Notes: generated by a model from the sequence alone, not told the origin. A stretch of DNA of 64,000 nucleotides from Pseudomonas sputi (GCF_021603585.1 NZ_BQHI01000002.1:372001-436000); one strand, 5' to 3'; shown: positions 16,931-26,596, counted from the stretch's first letter. Program-made: numbers and translations.

Positions 16931-17725
16931 ATGAATTCCCCGAAATCCCAAGGCACGGCGCTGGTCACCGGCGCTTCTTCCGGCATTGGTGCGGTGTACG
17001 CCGAGCGACTGGCGGCACGTGGTTTTGATCTGTTACTGGTGGCGCGCGATCAGGAGCGTCTGGAGTCTACGGCCAGCAAGCTGCAAGACGCCCATGGCGT
17101 TCAGGTTGAAGTGCTCAAGGCCGATCTGACGCAAAAGGATGATGTGATCAAGCTTGAGCAGCGTCTGCGCAGCGATTCCAGCATCACGCTACTGGTCAAC
17201 AATGCTGGCGTAGCGTCCAACGGATTGCTGGCCAACGCCGATCCCGATGAACTGGAGAAGCTGATCCAGCTGAACGTCACGACCCTGACCCGGCTGGCAG
17301 CCGCAGCCGCCTCGGCGTTCACCCGCGCCGGGCGCGGCACGATCATCAACATTGCGTCGGTGGTTGCCCTGTTTCCTGAGCGTTTCAATGCCACCTACAG
17401 TGCCAGCAAGGCTTATGTGTTGAGCCTCACCCAAACGCTTAATGCGGAACTGGAAGGCACCGGCGTCAAGGTGCAAGCGGTATTGCCGGGCGTCACCCGG
17501 ACCGAAATCTGGGAACGCTCCGGATTCGATGCCAGCGGCATTCCGGCGGAAATGGTCATGGAGGCGGGCGAGATGGTCGATGCCGCGCTGTCCGGCCTGG
17601 ATCAGGGCGAATTGGTCACGATTCCTTCGCTGCCCGATGCCGGGGAATGGCAAGCCTTCGTCGCCGCACGTCATGTGATGGCGCCCAATCTGTCCCATAG
17701 CTCGGCCGCCAGCCGTTACAAGTAA
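16931..17725 (+). CDS. Short-chain dehydrogenase/reductase (classical SDR)
   Basis: 264 aa, with CAGGAG nine bases before the ATG. It has a classical SDR Rossmann fold: cofactor motif TGASSGIG (residues 14-21), NNAGVA in the middle, catalytic Ser in NIASVVAL and the YSASK pair. An Arg in LLLVARDQ after the second strand suggests an NADP(H) preference (inference). It is cytosolic. It sits 26 bp upstream of a fabF-type ketosynthase on the same strand, so an acyl- or ketoacyl-related substrate is plausible, but SDRs are too broad to name one. A TetR gene convergent with fabF may control the pair. Confidence 0.88.
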   Translation: MNSPKSQGTALVTGASSGIGAVYAERLAARGFDLLLVARDQERLESTASKLQDAHGVQVEVLKADLTQKDDVIKLEQRLRSDSSITLLVNNAGVASNGLLANADPDELEKLIQLNVTTLTRLAAAAASAFTRAGRGTIINIASVVALFPERFNATYSASKAYVLSLTQTLNAELEGTGVKVQAVLPGVTRTEIWERSGFDASGIPAEMVMEAGEMVDAALSGLDQGELVTIPSLPDAGEWQAFVAARHVMAPNLSHSSAASRYK

Positions 17726-17751
17726 ATCAAGTCGAGAGAGGTCAACCCGAT

Positions 17752-19026
17752 ATGGATCAGCGTCGAGTAGTTGTCACGGGTATGGGCCTGGTATCGCCCT
17801 TGGGAAGCGGCGTCGAAGTCGTCTGGCAGCGCCTGTTGGCCGGGCGTTCGGGATTGCGAAACCTGCCGGAAGCGGTCATTGCCGATCTGCCGACCCGGGT
17901 CGGCGGTGTGGTGCCGACGATGGAGGAGGATGCCGAAGCGGGTTTCGATCCGGATCGCGCCACGCCACCCAAAGAACAGAAGAAAATGGACCGCTTCATT
18001 CTGTTCGCGATGGAGGCTGCACGGCAGGCGCTTGAGCAAGCGGGCTGGCATCCCACCGAACCCGGCGCTCAGGAGCGCACGGCCACGATCATAGGCTCCG
18101 GTGTCGGCGGCTTCGGCGCGATCGCCGATGCGGTACGCACCACCGACAGCCGTGGCCCGCGACGCTTGTCGCCGTTCACCATTCCCTCGTTTCTGGTCAA
18201 CCTTGCGGCGGGGCATGTCTCGATCCAGCACGGCCTGAAGGGGCCGCTCGGCGCGCCAGTGACCGCGTGCGCGGCTGGTGTACAGGCGATCGGTGACGCC
18301 GCTCGATTGATTCGTGCCGGTGAGGCCGACATCGCGGTATGCGGCGGTGCGGAAGCCTGCATCGATCGCGTCAGTCTTGCCGGTTTCGCGGCAGCACGTG
18401 CTTTATCCAGTGGCTACAACGACACGCCTGAACGCGCCTCGCGTCCGTTCGACAGTGGACGTGACGGTTTCGTGATGGGCGAGGGCGCCGGGCTGCTGGT
18501 GATCGAGTCGCTGGAGCACGCGTTGGCAAGGGGCGCGCAACCATTGGCCGAACTGGTCGGTTATGGCACCAGCGCCGACGCCTATCACTTGACCGCCGGT
18601 CCGGAGGACGGCAGCGGTGCACGGCGGGCAATGGAATTGGCGCTGGCCCAGGCCGGCATCACGCCGGATCAGGTGCAGCATCTGAACGCGCATGCGACTT
18701 CGACGCCGGTGGGTGACCTCGGTGAACTGGCTGCGATCAAGTCAGTGTTTGGAGCGCAAAACTCAATCGCCGTGACTTCGACCAAATCCGCGACGGGCCA
18801 TTTGCTGGGTGCGGCGGGAGGTCTGGAAGCGATCTTCACGCTGTTGGCGATCCGCGATCAAGCCGTTCCGCCAACGCTTAACTTCGACAATCCTGATCCG
18901 GCGAGCGAAGGGGTGAACATCGTTCACGGTCAGGCGCGGTCGATGCCGATCGAATATGCGTTGTCCAACGGTTTCGGGTTTGGTGGGGTCAATGCCAGCG
19001 TGCTGTTCAAGCGCTGGCAGGCTTAG
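17752..19026 (+). CDS. fabF: Beta-ketoacyl-ACP synthase II (FabF-type, probable second copy)
   Basis: A 424-aa thiolase-fold condensing enzyme that extends acyl-ACP with malonyl-ACP. The Cys-His-His triad is visible: VTACAAG, NAHATSTPVGD and TKSATGHLLGAAGG. The N-terminal VVVTGMGLVSPLG and the glycine-rich C-terminal NGFGFGGVNAS are standard. The main fatty-acid fabF of Pseudomonas normally lies with fabD-fabG-acpP, which are not here, so this is probably a paralogue with its own role. It is co-oriented with the SDR 26 bp upstream, and its stop overlaps that of the convergent TetR gene by 4 bp. Confidence 0.92.
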   Translation: MDQRRVVVTGMGLVSPLGSGVEVVWQRLLAGRSGLRNLPEAVIADLPTRVGGVVPTMEEDAEAGFDPDRATPPKEQKKMDRFILFAMEAARQALEQAGWHPTEPGAQERTATIIGSGVGGFGAIADAVRTTDSRGPRRLSPFTIPSFLVNLAAGHVSIQHGLKGPLGAPVTACAAGVQAIGDAARLIRAGEADIAVCGGAEACIDRVSLAGFAAARALSSGYNDTPERASRPFDSGRDGFVMGEGAGLLVIESLEHALARGAQPLAELVGYGTSADAYHLTAGPEDGSGARRAMELALAQAGITPDQVQHLNAHATSTPVGDLGELAAIKSVFGAQNSIAVTSTKSATGHLLGAAGGLEAIFTLLAIRDQAVPPTLNFDNPDPASEGVNIVHGQARSMPIEYALSNGFGFGGVNASVLFKRWQA

Positions 19027-19580
19027 GCTTCCGACCGCTTGAGGTGTTCGCGGGTGACGTCGAGGATGCGTTGCGCAAACCCGGCATCCGCGACACTGCG
19101 AGACAGCAGGAGCGCCCCGGCCAGTGTCGCCATGATGACGATGCTGCGCTCGGCGGCGTTCTCGCCTTCGAGGGTGCCTTCTATCTGGTCCAGGCGCGCC
19201 TTGAGCACTTCATCGCTGGTCGGGCTAGGCTGACCACGCAGACCCAGCTCCGATGAAAGGGTGACCAGCGGGCAGCCTTCATGCGGCGTGGTCTGGTGCC
19301 ACTCGGACAGGTAGGTGTCGATGAACAGCGCCAGCGCATTTTCCTGAGCGAAGATCTCCGCGCACAAGCCAGCCACTTGATCGCCGGCCGCTTGCAGGGC
19401 TTTTTCAACGAGTTCGTCCTTGGACTTGAAGTGCGAGTAGAAACCGCCGTGCGTCAGGCCCAGCGCTTTCATCAACGGCTGCAGGCCGGTCGCACCGATG
19501 CCGTCCTTGCGAAAACGCTCGGAGGCTTCCTTGATAATACGCTGATGGGTCTGGGCTTTATGATCCTGCGAGTAACGCAT
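19023..19580 (-). CDS. TetR-family transcriptional regulator
   Basis: 185 aa. The N-terminal helix-turn-helix is typical: RIIKEASERFRKDGIGATG, then GLTHGGFYSHFKSKDELV, the strongest TetR signature. The C-terminal ligand domain resembles the AcrR/NemR-like group (HEGCPLVTLSSELG, with one cysteine that might sense electrophiles). It converges on fabF with a 4-bp overlap of stop codons and is divergent from the DUF1989 gene, with about 176 bp between starts. Likely targets are that divergent promoter or its own, and less directly the SDR-fabF pair. Confidence 0.9.
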   Translation of the reverse strand: MRYSQDHKAQTHQRIIKEASERFRKDGIGATGLQPLMKALGLTHGGFYSHFKSKDELVEKALQAAGDQVAGLCAEIFAQENALALFIDTYLSEWHQTTPHEGCPLVTLSSELGLRGQPSPTSDEVLKARLDQIEGTLEGENAAERSIVIMATLAGALLLSRSVADAGFAQRILDVTREHLKRSEA

Positions 19581-19756
19581 CTAAACTCTCCGCAACGAGA
19601 CCGCCATCTTAACCAATGAAAATTGAATGGTGACTGTACTTCTACTTCCAAAAACCATGCCGATGCATCCAATACATTCCCAACGGGCGCATCGGGTTGG
19701 CATGGATAGTGATTGCAGCTTGAAAAGTTGCCCATCACATGAGGAGCAGGAGAATC

Positions 19757-20608
19757 ATGTACAAAGACTACCCGGCCGCCTATCAGGTCAGCAAAGGCTC
19801 GGCGTTACAGGTCAATACACCTTTCTACGAACGGATTCGAGACCGCAAGGACGGGCGGACGCTGATCGAACAATTCGAAGTTCCGATCCGCACCGGCCGT
19901 GCCTGGCATGTGCCGGCGGGGCATGTGTTTCGTGTCACCACACCGGTCGGGCCCCAGGTGGGCGATTTCAATGTGTGGAACGCACACGATCCGCGCGAAC
20001 GGATGTGGGCGGCGCGTACCCGGCAACTGCAGGGCGCGCATGTCAGCACCCATGACCGGTTATGGTCGAACCTGCCTTTTCTGCGTCCGCTGGTGACCAT
20101 CACCGATGACAGCCTGGTCGGCTACGGCATCGACGAGCACGGCGGGCGCCTGCACGATTTGCTCGGCACGCGCTGCGATCCTTATGTGAACAAAATGCTC
20201 ACCGGCGAGGACTTCCATCATCACTGCCATTCCAACCTGACCCGCGCCGTGTTGCCCCATGGCCTGACCGAATTCGACGTGCATGATGTGCTGAACATCT
20301 TTCAGTGCACCGGCCTGAATCACGATGACCTGTATTTCATGAAGGCCTGCCCGGCGCAGAAGGGCGACTACCTGGAGTTCTTCGCCGAAATCGACTTGCT
20401 GTGCGCATTGTCGACCTGCCCGGGTGGAGATCTGTCATTGGCGATGTGGGGGCCAGACGCGCAGGATCCGCTGACCGTGTGCCGCCCGCTCGGGGTGGAA
20501 ATCTATCGTCTGGACGATGCGTTACTTGAAGGCTGGAGCCAGCCAGAGCGCGCGGCGTACAAAGGCCTGCATGGCTTGCACATTGCCAAGGCAGAGTGGG
20601 AAAAGTAA
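19757..20608 (+). CDS. DUF1989 / urea-carboxylase-associated family protein
   Basis: 283 aa from the ATG at 19757, which has a GGAG site (19748-19751) just upstream; the ATG at 19739 lies before that site and lacks one. The family appears next to urea carboxylase in some bacteria and elsewhere alone. Family-like stretches include GHVFRVTTPVGPQVGDFNVW, RPLVTITDDSL, the His/Cys-rich DFHHHCHSNL and CALSTCPGGD. The His and Cys residues could bind a metal. No urea carboxylase genes lie nearby, so its partner is unknown. It is monocistronic, with its own terminator. Confidence 0.85.
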   Translation: MYKDYPAAYQVSKGSALQVNTPFYERIRDRKDGRTLIEQFEVPIRTGRAWHVPAGHVFRVTTPVGPQVGDFNVWNAHDPRERMWAARTRQLQGAHVSTHDRLWSNLPFLRPLVTITDDSLVGYGIDEHGGRLHDLLGTRCDPYVNKMLTGEDFHHHCHSNLTRAVLPHGLTEFDVHDVLNIFQCTGLNHDDLYFMKACPAQKGDYLEFFAEIDLLCALSTCPGGDLSLAMWGPDAQDPLTVCRPLGVEIYRLDDALLEGWSQPERAAYKGLHGLHIAKAEWEK

Positions 20609-20622
20609 TCGCCACAAACAAC

Positions 20623-20650
20623 AAACCCCGCCGATTCAGGCGGGGTTTTT
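20623..20650 (+). terminator. Rho-independent terminator after the DUF1989 gene
   Basis: ACCCCGCC pairs with GGCGGGGT, followed by a T run to 20650. It ends four bases before the stop of the convergent DUF2897 gene and may stop transcription from that side as well. Confidence 0.85.
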
Positions 20651-20653
20651 CGT

Positions 20654-20821
20654 TCAGCGGTCCTGCGCGTCCTTGATGTCCGCTTCGGCATTGCGTTCAG
20701 CAACGCGTTTGCGTTGTTCGTCGGTCAGTTCGACCTTGTTGGCGGTGTCTCGCAACATCATCAGACCGCCGACGATCGAGCCGATTGCAACGACCAGAAT
20801 CAACCAGGCATACCAGGGCAT
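20654..20821 (-). CDS. DUF2897 family small membrane protein
   Basis: 55 aa from the ATG at 20821, with AAGGAGAG upstream on the minus strand. It starts MPWYAWLILVVAIGSIVGG, one membrane helix followed by a short charged tail (LTDEQRKRVAERNAEAD), matching the DUF2897 pattern common in Pseudomonas. The function is unknown. A longer in-frame extension to 21127 overlaps the permease coding region and lacks a ribosome site, so it was discarded. The protein probably sits in the inner membrane with the charged tail in the cytoplasm. Confidence 0.85.
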   Translation of the reverse strand: MPWYAWLILVVAIGSIVGGLMMLRDTANKVELTDEQRKRVAERNAEADIKDAQDR

Positions 20822-20940
20822 AACGGCTCTCCTTAAAGACAGGTCGACGGGCGAGGGTTTCGCCGTGCAACGCTGTATACCACTTTGAGCGAATTGCATT
20901 CGCAGTGGTTCCATTCTAGGCCGGTTATGCCCTTGGCGGT

Positions 20941-22305
20941 TTACAGTCCCGTGAGCATGGCGTCTGCCGGAGCATTGGCGCGCAATTGGCCGGTCAGCAG
21001 GAAGTAGCCGAACCCGACGGCCATGAAGCCGAGGAAGATCAGCCCGATCAGCGCATTGAACCAGGCCATCGCCACCAGGCACACCACGGCCAGCACCAGT
21101 GCAATCAGCGGAATCAGCGGATAGCACGGCGCGCGGAAGGTGCGCTCCAGATTCGGTTCGGATTTGCGCAGTTTGAACAGGCTGAGCATGCTCATGATGT
21201 ACATCACGATCGCGCCGAACACCGCCATGGTGATCATCGCAGCAGTGAGGGTCATGCCGCCGAGGTTGATCAGGCCGTCGCTGTAGATCGCCGCGATGCC
21301 GATCAAACCGCCGGCGATGATGGCGCGGTGCGGGGTCTGGAAGCGCGACAGCTTTGCCAGCGAAGCAGGCAGATAACCGGCGCGGGCGAGGGCGAAGAAT
21401 TGCCGCGAGTAGCCAAGAATGATCCCGTGGAAACTCGCCACCAGTCCGAACAGACCGATCCAGACCAGCATGTGCAGCCAGCCGGAGTTGTCGCCAACCA
21501 CGGTTTTCATCGCCTGCGGCAGCGGATCGTTGATGTTCGACAGGGTGCGCCAGTCACCGACGCCACCGGCGAAGAACATCACGCCCATGGCCAGCAACAC
21601 CAAGGTCAGAATGCCGCTGATGTAGGCCTTGGGAATCGTGCGTTTCGGGTCCTTGGCTTCTTCGGCCGCCATGGCCGCGCCTTCGATGGCGAGGAAAAAC
21701 CAGATCGCAAACGGAATCGCCGCGAACATCCCGGCAATTGCCGGAGCGCCGAAAATGTCCGAACCGGCCCAGCCGTTGAGGGCGAAGTTGCTGAAACTGA
21801 AGGCCGGGGCGACCACGCCCATGAACACCAGCAACTCGGCCACCGCCAGTACGCAGACGATCAGCTCGAAGGTCGCGGCCAGTTTCACACCGAGAATGTT
21901 CAACCCCATGAAGACGATATACGCGCCGACCGCTGCATGTTTCGGATCGAGGGCCGGAAACTGCACGTTCAGATACGCGCCAATCGCCAGGGCAATCGCC
22001 GGCGGAGCGAAGACGAATTCGATCAGCGTCGCGAGCCCGGCAATCAATCCGCCTTTTTCACCGAAGGCCCGGCGGCTGTAGGCAAACGGCCCGCCCGCGT
22101 GGGGAATCGCCGTGGTCAGTTCGGTGAAACTGAAGATGAAGCAGGTGTACATGGTCGCGACCATGAACGAGGTCACCAGAAAACCGAGTGTTCCCGCGAC
22201 GCCCCAGCCATAACTCCAGCCGAAATATTCCCCGGAAATCACCAGCCCCACCGCAATGCCCCACAGGTGCAAGGTGCCCAGTGTGGGTTTGAGTTGTGTG
22301 TTCAT
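20941..22305 (-). CDS. eat: Ethanolamine permease (APC superfamily)
   Basis: 454 aa from the ATG at 22305, with AGGGAGC before it; the open frame further upstream has no proper start signal and crosses REP repeats. It is an APC-type transporter of about twelve helices. HLWGIAVGLVISGEYFGWSYGW at the N-terminus, FAYSRRAFGEKGG, EFVFAPPAIALAIG and AIEGAAMAAEEAKDPKRTIPK match the ethanolamine permease group. It imports ethanolamine as a carbon and nitrogen source. The ammonia-lyase genes eutBC are not in this window, so the transporter is separated from its enzyme here. Confidence 0.88.
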   Translation of the reverse strand: MNTQLKPTLGTLHLWGIAVGLVISGEYFGWSYGWGVAGTLGFLVTSFMVATMYTCFIFSFTELTTAIPHAGGPFAYSRRAFGEKGGLIAGLATLIEFVFAPPAIALAIGAYLNVQFPALDPKHAAVGAYIVFMGLNILGVKLAATFELIVCVLAVAELLVFMGVVAPAFSFSNFALNGWAGSDIFGAPAIAGMFAAIPFAIWFFLAIEGAAMAAEEAKDPKRTIPKAYISGILTLVLLAMGVMFFAGGVGDWRTLSNINDPLPQAMKTVVGDNSGWLHMLVWIGLFGLVASFHGIILGYSRQFFALARAGYLPASLAKLSRFQTPHRAIIAGGLIGIAAIYSDGLINLGGMTLTAAMITMAVFGAIVMYIMSMLSLFKLRKSEPNLERTFRAPCYPLIPLIALVLAVVCLVAMAWFNALIGLIFLGFMAVGFGYFLLTGQLRANAPADAMLTGL

Positions 22306-22470
22306 GCGTTGCTCCCTGAACGGTTTGGAAAGCTCGGGGAAGGGCGTGTGCAGTGGGCGTGCCATTTTGTATTGGCGGGTCGTAAAGAGCTGAAAGCTGT
22401 CGTATCGGGGATGTTCGCGGCGCAATGCCCATACAATTGTGCGCCAGTTGGGTGCGAAGTTGTCTTTGCT

Positions 22471-22570
22471 GCCGTCTTCGCGAGCAAGCCCACCCCCGCA
22501 TTTTGAAATGCGCTCGTCCAAATAACGTATACCCCTGTGGGAGCGGGCTTGGTCCGGGCGGCGATCCGAC
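22471..22570. repeat. Inverted pair of Pseudomonas REP-like elements (REPIN)
   Basis: The left copy (22471-22497) reads CTTCGCGAGCAAGCCCACCC, the complement of the common GTGGGCTTGCTCGCGAAG type. The right copy (22532-22570) begins CCTGTGGGAGCGGGCTTG and continues GGGCGGCGATCCGAC. The two face each other around about 35 bp, the arrangement known as a REPIN/BIME in fluorescent pseudomonads. Confidence 0.75.
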
Positions 22571-22627
22571 GAAGAGGCCCGTCCACACGACGCAAGACTG
22601 TGCTGTAACGCCGCCGTAAACCCACTC

Positions 22628-22654
22628 TTTACGCTTTCTTTATGCCCCGCGCGC
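22628..22654 (+). promoter_or_regulatory. Possible KdpE-binding site upstream of kdpF
   Basis: Two T-rich repeats (TTTACGC, TTTATGC) run into CCCGCGCGC about 80 bp before kdpF. The layout of T tract, TTTAxxC and GC-rich CCCGC resembles, from memory, the operator bound by KdpE in E. coli. This was judged by eye only. Confidence 0.5.
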
Positions 22655-22735
22655 ACCCTCGGTCTCGTTCCTTTACAGCCTCCTTTCCGACAATGCCTCC
22701 ACACGCGGCAATACGCCGTAACACGGAGATCTTCC

Positions 22736-22825
22736 ATGAGCGTTCTGGACGGGGTGTCACTGCTGCTGGCAGTGGGGCTGTTCATTTATCTGTTGGTTGC
22801 GCTGTTGCGCGCGGATCGGACTTAG
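22736..22825 (+). CDS. kdpF: KdpF, small subunit of the K+-transporting ATPase
   Basis: 29 aa (MSVLDGVSLLLAVGLF...), one hydrophobic helix ending in the short charged tail RADRT. It begins after ACGGAGATC, a good ribosome site, and stops 8 bp before kdpA. Size, hydrophobicity and place at the head of kdpABC identify it. In E. coli KdpF is a lipid-like stabiliser of the KdpABC complex in the inner membrane. Confidence 0.9.
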   Translation: MSVLDGVSLLLAVGLFIYLLVALLRADRT

Positions 22826-22833
22826 GAGCGGCT

Positions 22834-24528
22834 ATGCACAGTTATGACTATGGGCTGATCCTCGCATTCTTCGCGGTGGTCTTGCTGCCGGCGCCGTTCC
22901 TCGGGCGCTTCTACTACAAAGTGATGGAGGGCCAGCGCACCTGGCTGACGCCGATTCTCGGCCCGGTCGAACGTGGCTGTTACCGCATCGCCGGGGTCAA
23001 TCCGCAAGATGAACAGAGCTGGCAGAAGTACACGCTGGCGTTGCTGGCGTTCAACCTCGCCGGTTTTCTGCTGCTGTTCGCAATTCTCGTGTTCCAGGAT
23101 CACCTGCCGCTGAACCCGCAAAACCTGCCGGGCCAGGAGTGGACGCAAGCGTTCAACACGGCGGTCAGTTTCATGACCAACACCAACTGGCAGTCCTACA
23201 GTGGTGAGGCAACCCTCAGCTATCTGAGCCAGATGGTCGGCCTCACCGTGCAGAACTTCGTCAGCGCCGCCACCGGCCTCGCCGTGCTGGTTGCGCTGTG
23301 CCGTGGCATCGGACGCAAATCCACCAAGACCCTCGGCAACTTCTGGGTCGACATGACCCGCGCCACCCTTTACGGCCTGCTGCCGCTGTGCCTGCTGCTG
23401 GCGCTGTACCTGGTGTGGCAGGGCGTGCCGCAGACTTTCGCGCAATACGTGAATGCGGTGACTCTGCAAGGCGTCGATCAGGTGATCCCGCTGGGTCCGG
23501 CCGCCAGCCAGATTGCGATCAAGCAACTGGGCACCAACGGCGGTGGTTTCTTCGGCGTCAACTCGGCGCATCCGTTCGAGAACCCGACCGCCTGGAGCAA
23601 CCTGTTCGAAGTCGCGTCGATCATCCTGATCCCGGTGGCGCTGGTGTTCACCTTCGGCCATTACGTGAAGGATCTGCGCCAGAGCCGCGCCATCATCGGC
23701 TGCATGCTCGCGCTGTTCATCATCGGCGGCGCCACTTCGCTGTGGGCCGAGTATCAACCGAACCCTGCCTTGAACAACGTCGCCGTTGAACAGACCGCGC
23801 CGCTGGAAGGCAAGGAAGCGCGCTTTGGCACCACCGCCACCGTGCTCTGGTCGGTGACTACCACGGCGGCGTCGAACGGTTCGGTCAACGGCATGCATGA
23901 CAGCCTCAACCCGCTCAGCGGCATGGTCGCGCTGGTCAACATGATGGTCGGCGAAGTGATCTTTGGCGGCGTCGGTGCGGGGCTCTACGGCATGTTGCTG
24001 AACGTGTTGATCGCGGTGTTCCTCGCCGGCCTGATGATCGGCCGCACCCCGGAATACCTCGGCAAGAAACTCCAGGCCCGTGAAGTGCAACTGCTGGTCG
24101 TCACCCTGCTGGTGATGCCGGTCGGCGTGCTGGTGCTCGGCGCGATTGCTGCGAGCCTGCCGGGTCCGGTGGCGGCGGTGAGCAACCCCGGCCCGCATGG
24201 TTTCAGTCAGTTGCTTTACGCCTACACCTCGGCCAGTGCCAACAACGGCTCGGCGTTCGGCGGCTTCGGCGCCAACACAGCGTTCCACAACCTGATGCTG
24301 GGCCTTTGCATGTTGATCGGCCGCTTCGGTTACATCCTCCCGGTACTGGCCCTGGCCGGCAGCCTGGCGATGAAGAAAACCGCACCGATCGGCCAGAACA
24401 GTTTCCCGACCCACGGCCCGCTGTTCGTGACCCTGTTGACCGTGACCATTTTGCTGGTGGGCGGCCTGACCTTCTTGCCGACCCTCGCATTGGGCCCAAT
24501 CGCCGAACATCTGAGCATGGGCTTCTAA
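22834..24528 (+). CDS. kdpA: KdpA, potassium-binding channel-like subunit
   Basis: 564 aa from the ATG at 22834 (TAGGAGC before it). It is a polytopic inner-membrane protein of the K+ transporter superfamily. The four degenerate selectivity-filter loops can be found: [30 protein letters not shown], the [10 protein letters not shown] region and [11 protein letters not shown]. It selects K+ and passes it to KdpB for ATP-driven import at very low external potassium. Length is standard. An apparent longer start at 22642 crosses kdpF in another frame and was rejected. Confidence 0.97.
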   Translation: MHSYDYGLILAFFAVVLLPAPFLGRFYYKVMEGQRTWLTPILGPVERGCYRIAGVNPQDEQSWQKYTLALLAFNLAGFLLLFAILVFQDHLPLNPQNLPGQEWTQAFNTAVSFMTNTNWQSYSGEATLSYLSQMVGLTVQNFVSAATGLAVLVALCRGIGRKSTKTLGNFWVDMTRATLYGLLPLCLLLALYLVWQGVPQTFAQYVNAVTLQGVDQVIPLGPAASQIAIKQLGTNGGGFFGVNSAHPFENPTAWSNLFEVASIILIPVALVFTFGHYVKDLRQSRAIIGCMLALFIIGGATSLWAEYQPNPALNNVAVEQTAPLEGKEARFGTTATVLWSVTTTAASNGSVNGMHDSLNPLSGMVALVNMMVGEVIFGGVGAGLYGMLLNVLIAVFLAGLMIGRTPEYLGKKLQAREVQLLVVTLLVMPVGVLVLGAIAASLPGPVAAVSNPGPHGFSQLLYAYTSASANNGSAFGGFGANTAFHNLMLGLCMLIGRFGYILPVLALAGSLAMKKTAPIGQNSFPTHGPLFVTLLTVTILLVGGLTFLPTLALGPIAEHLSMGF

Positions 24529-24535
24529 GGAGTCA

Positions 24536-26596
24536 ATGATGAATATGCCCGCAATCAAACCTGCCGCCATCAAGGCGCCGGAACAAGCGAAAACCGCGAT
24601 CAGCGCCCTGTGGCGTCCGGCGCTGGTGCAAGCGTTCGTCAAGCTCGACCCGCGCCAGTTGCAGCGCTCACCGGTGATGCTGGTGGTCGAACTGACGGCG
24701 ATCCTGACCACCGTGCTGTGCTTCATTCCTGACAGCAGCGTGCCGACTTTCGTCGCCGCACAAATCGCGCTGTGGCTGTGGTTCACCGTGCTGTTTGCCA
24801 ATTTCGCCGAAGCGCTGGCCGAAGGTCGGGGCAAGGCCCGCGCCGACAGCCTCAAGGCCGGCAGCGAAGGCCTCAGTGCCCGACGCAAGCTGGCTAACGG
24901 CAGCTTCCAGGTGGTGCCGGCCACCAGCCTGCGCAAGGGCGATCTGGTGCGCGTCGAGGCGGGGGAGATGATCCCCGGTGACGGCGAAGTCATCGAAGGC
25001 ATCGCGGCGGTCAACGAAGCGGCGATCACCGGTGAATCGGCGCCGGTGATTCGCGAGTCCGGCGGCGACCGTTCCGCCGTCACCGGCAACACCCGACTGG
25101 TGTCCGACTGGCTGCTGGTGAAGATCACCGCCAACCCCGGTGAATCGACTCTGGACCGGATGATCGCGCTGGTCGAAGGCGCTAAACGCCAGAAGACTCC
25201 GAACGAAGTGGCGCTGGACATGCTGCTGATCGGCCTGACCCTGATCTTCCTGCTGGTGGTCGTGACCCTGCAGCCGTTCGCCCACTTCGCCAACGGCAGC
25301 CTGCCGCTGGTGTTCCTGGTGGCGTTATTGGTCACGCTGATTCCGACCACCATCGGCGGTCTGCTGTCGGCCATCGGTATCGCCGGGATGGATCGTCTGG
25401 TGCGCCTGAATGTGATCGCCAAATCCGGTCGTGCGGTGGAAGCCGCGGGTGACGTGCATGTGTTGCTGCTGGACAAGACCGGCACCATCACTTTCGGCAA
25501 CCGGCGTTGCAGCGCGGTGTATGCCGCGCCGGGTGTGGATGCCCGTGAACTGGCCGAAGGCGCGCTGTTCGCCTCGCTGGCCGATGAAACTGCCGAAGGC
25601 AAGTCCATCGTCGAGTACCTGCGCGGCTCCAATCCGCAGCCGGAACCGGCGCCGGAAACCCTGACCGCCGTGCCGTTCAGTGCGGAAACCCGCTTGTCCG
25701 GTGTCGACTATCAGGGCCGTGTGTTTCGCAAGGGCGCGGTGGATTCGCTGCTGGCCTTCCTCGGTCAACAACGCAAGGATCTGGCCCCGGCGCTGTCCCG
25801 GGAAATCGACAAGATCGCCCAGAGCGGCGGCACGCCGTTGCTGGTCTGCGCCGACGGCAAACTACTGGGTGCGATCCACCTCAAAGACGTGGTCAAGCCG
25901 GGCATCCGCGAGCGTTTCGCCGAGCTGCGCAAGCTGGGGATTCGCACGGTGATGGTCACCGGCGACAACCCGTTGACCGCTGCTGCCATCGCGGCTGAAG
26001 CGGGCGTCGACGACGTGCTGGCCGAAGCGACTCCGGAGAAAAAACTGGCGCGCATCCGTCACGAGCAGAACGACGGTCGTCTGGTCGCGATGTGCGGCGA
26101 CGGTGCCAACGATGCTCCGGCGCTGGCCCAGGCTGACGTCGGCATGGCGATGAACGACGGCACGCAAGCGGCGCGCGAAGCGGCCAACATGGTCGACCTT
26201 GACAGCGACCCGACCAAGCTGCTGGACGTGGTGCAGATCGGCAAGGAATTGCTGGTGACCCGTGGCGCGCTGACGACCTTTTCCATCGCCAACGACGTGG
26301 CCAAGTACTTCGCGATCCTGCCGGCCCTGTTCGCGGCGATCTACCCGCAACTGGGCGTGCTGAACATCATGCAGTTGAGCAGTCCGCAGAGCGCGATCCT
26401 GTCGGCCATCGTCTTTAACGCTTTGATTATCGTCGTGCTGATTCCGCTGGCCCTGCGCGGCGTGCGGGTGCAGGCAGCGAGTGCGGCGGCATTGCTGCGA
26501 CGCAATCTGCTGATCTATGGCCTGGGCGGGATTCTGGTGCCGTTCGTGGGGATCAAGGCGATCGACATGCTGCTGACGGCGTTGCATCTGGTTTGA
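24536..26596 (+). CDS. kdpB: KdpB, P-type ATPase catalytic subunit
   Basis: 686 aa (a second ATG three bases on is equally possible). It is a type IA P-type ATPase that phosphorylates itself and drives K+ movement through KdpA. Seen: the actuator-domain motif ITGESAPV, the phosphorylation site DKTGTIT with the Asp near residue 313, the nucleotide-domain [15 protein letters not shown] and the hinge [10 protein letters not shown]. All expected catalytic motifs are intact. It follows kdpA by 7 bp, and a 10-bp stem-loop separates it from kdpC. Confidence 0.97.
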   Translation: MMNMPAIKPAAIKAPEQAKTAISALWRPALVQAFVKLDPRQLQRSPVMLVVELTAILTTVLCFIPDSSVPTFVAAQIALWLWFTVLFANFAEALAEGRGKARADSLKAGSEGLSARRKLANGSFQVVPATSLRKGDLVRVEAGEMIPGDGEVIEGIAAVNEAAITGESAPVIRESGGDRSAVTGNTRLVSDWLLVKITANPGESTLDRMIALVEGAKRQKTPNEVALDMLLIGLTLIFLLVVVTLQPFAHFANGSLPLVFLVALLVTLIPTTIGGLLSAIGIAGMDRLVRLNVIAKSGRAVEAAGDVHVLLLDKTGTITFGNRRCSAVYAAPGVDARELAEGALFASLADETAEGKSIVEYLRGSNPQPEPAPETLTAVPFSAETRLSGVDYQGRVFRKGAVDSLLAFLGQQRKDLAPALSREIDKIAQSGGTPLLVCADGKLLGAIHLKDVVKPGIRERFAELRKLGIRTVMVTGDNPLTAAAIAAEAGVDDVLAEATPEKKLARIRHEQNDGRLVAMCGDGANDAPALAQADVGMAMNDGTQAAREAANMVDLDSDPTKLLDVVQIGKELLVTRGALTTFSIANDVAKYFAILPALFAAIYPQLGVLNIMQLSSPQSAILSAIVFNALIIVVLIPLALRGVRVQAASAAALLRRNLLIYGLGGILVPFVGIKAIDMLLTALHLV

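Larger units (their letters stand above)
22306..22735. other. Intergenic region between eat and the kdp operon
   Basis: 430 bp between divergent genes. In order it holds the eat leader, an inverted pair of REP-like elements (22471-22570), and a possible KdpE site (22628-22654) upstream of kdpF. No gene is supported here; the several reading frames that cross it are extensions of neighbouring shadows. Confidence 0.7.

Noticed and set aside
19697-19716. Possible sigma-54 promoter before the DUF1989 gene (TTGGCA...TTGC)
   Set aside because: The GG and GC dinucleotides are 14 bp apart instead of 10, so the spacing is wrong for sigma-54.
20986-22506. 506-aa plus-strand open frame
   Set aside because: It is antisense to the ethanolamine permease, is rich in His, Gln and Arg as expected for a shadow of a GC-rich gene, and has no recognisable domain.
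22306-22785. N-terminal extension of the ethanolamine permease frame by about 160 residues
   Set aside because: The extension crosses REP repeats and the kdp control region, while the ATG at 22305 has a good ribosome site and matches permease starts.
22822-25632. 936-aa minus-strand open frame
   Set aside because: It is antisense to kdpA and kdpB, which are unmistakable; its composition is low-complexity Arg/Gln/His, typical of a mirror frame.
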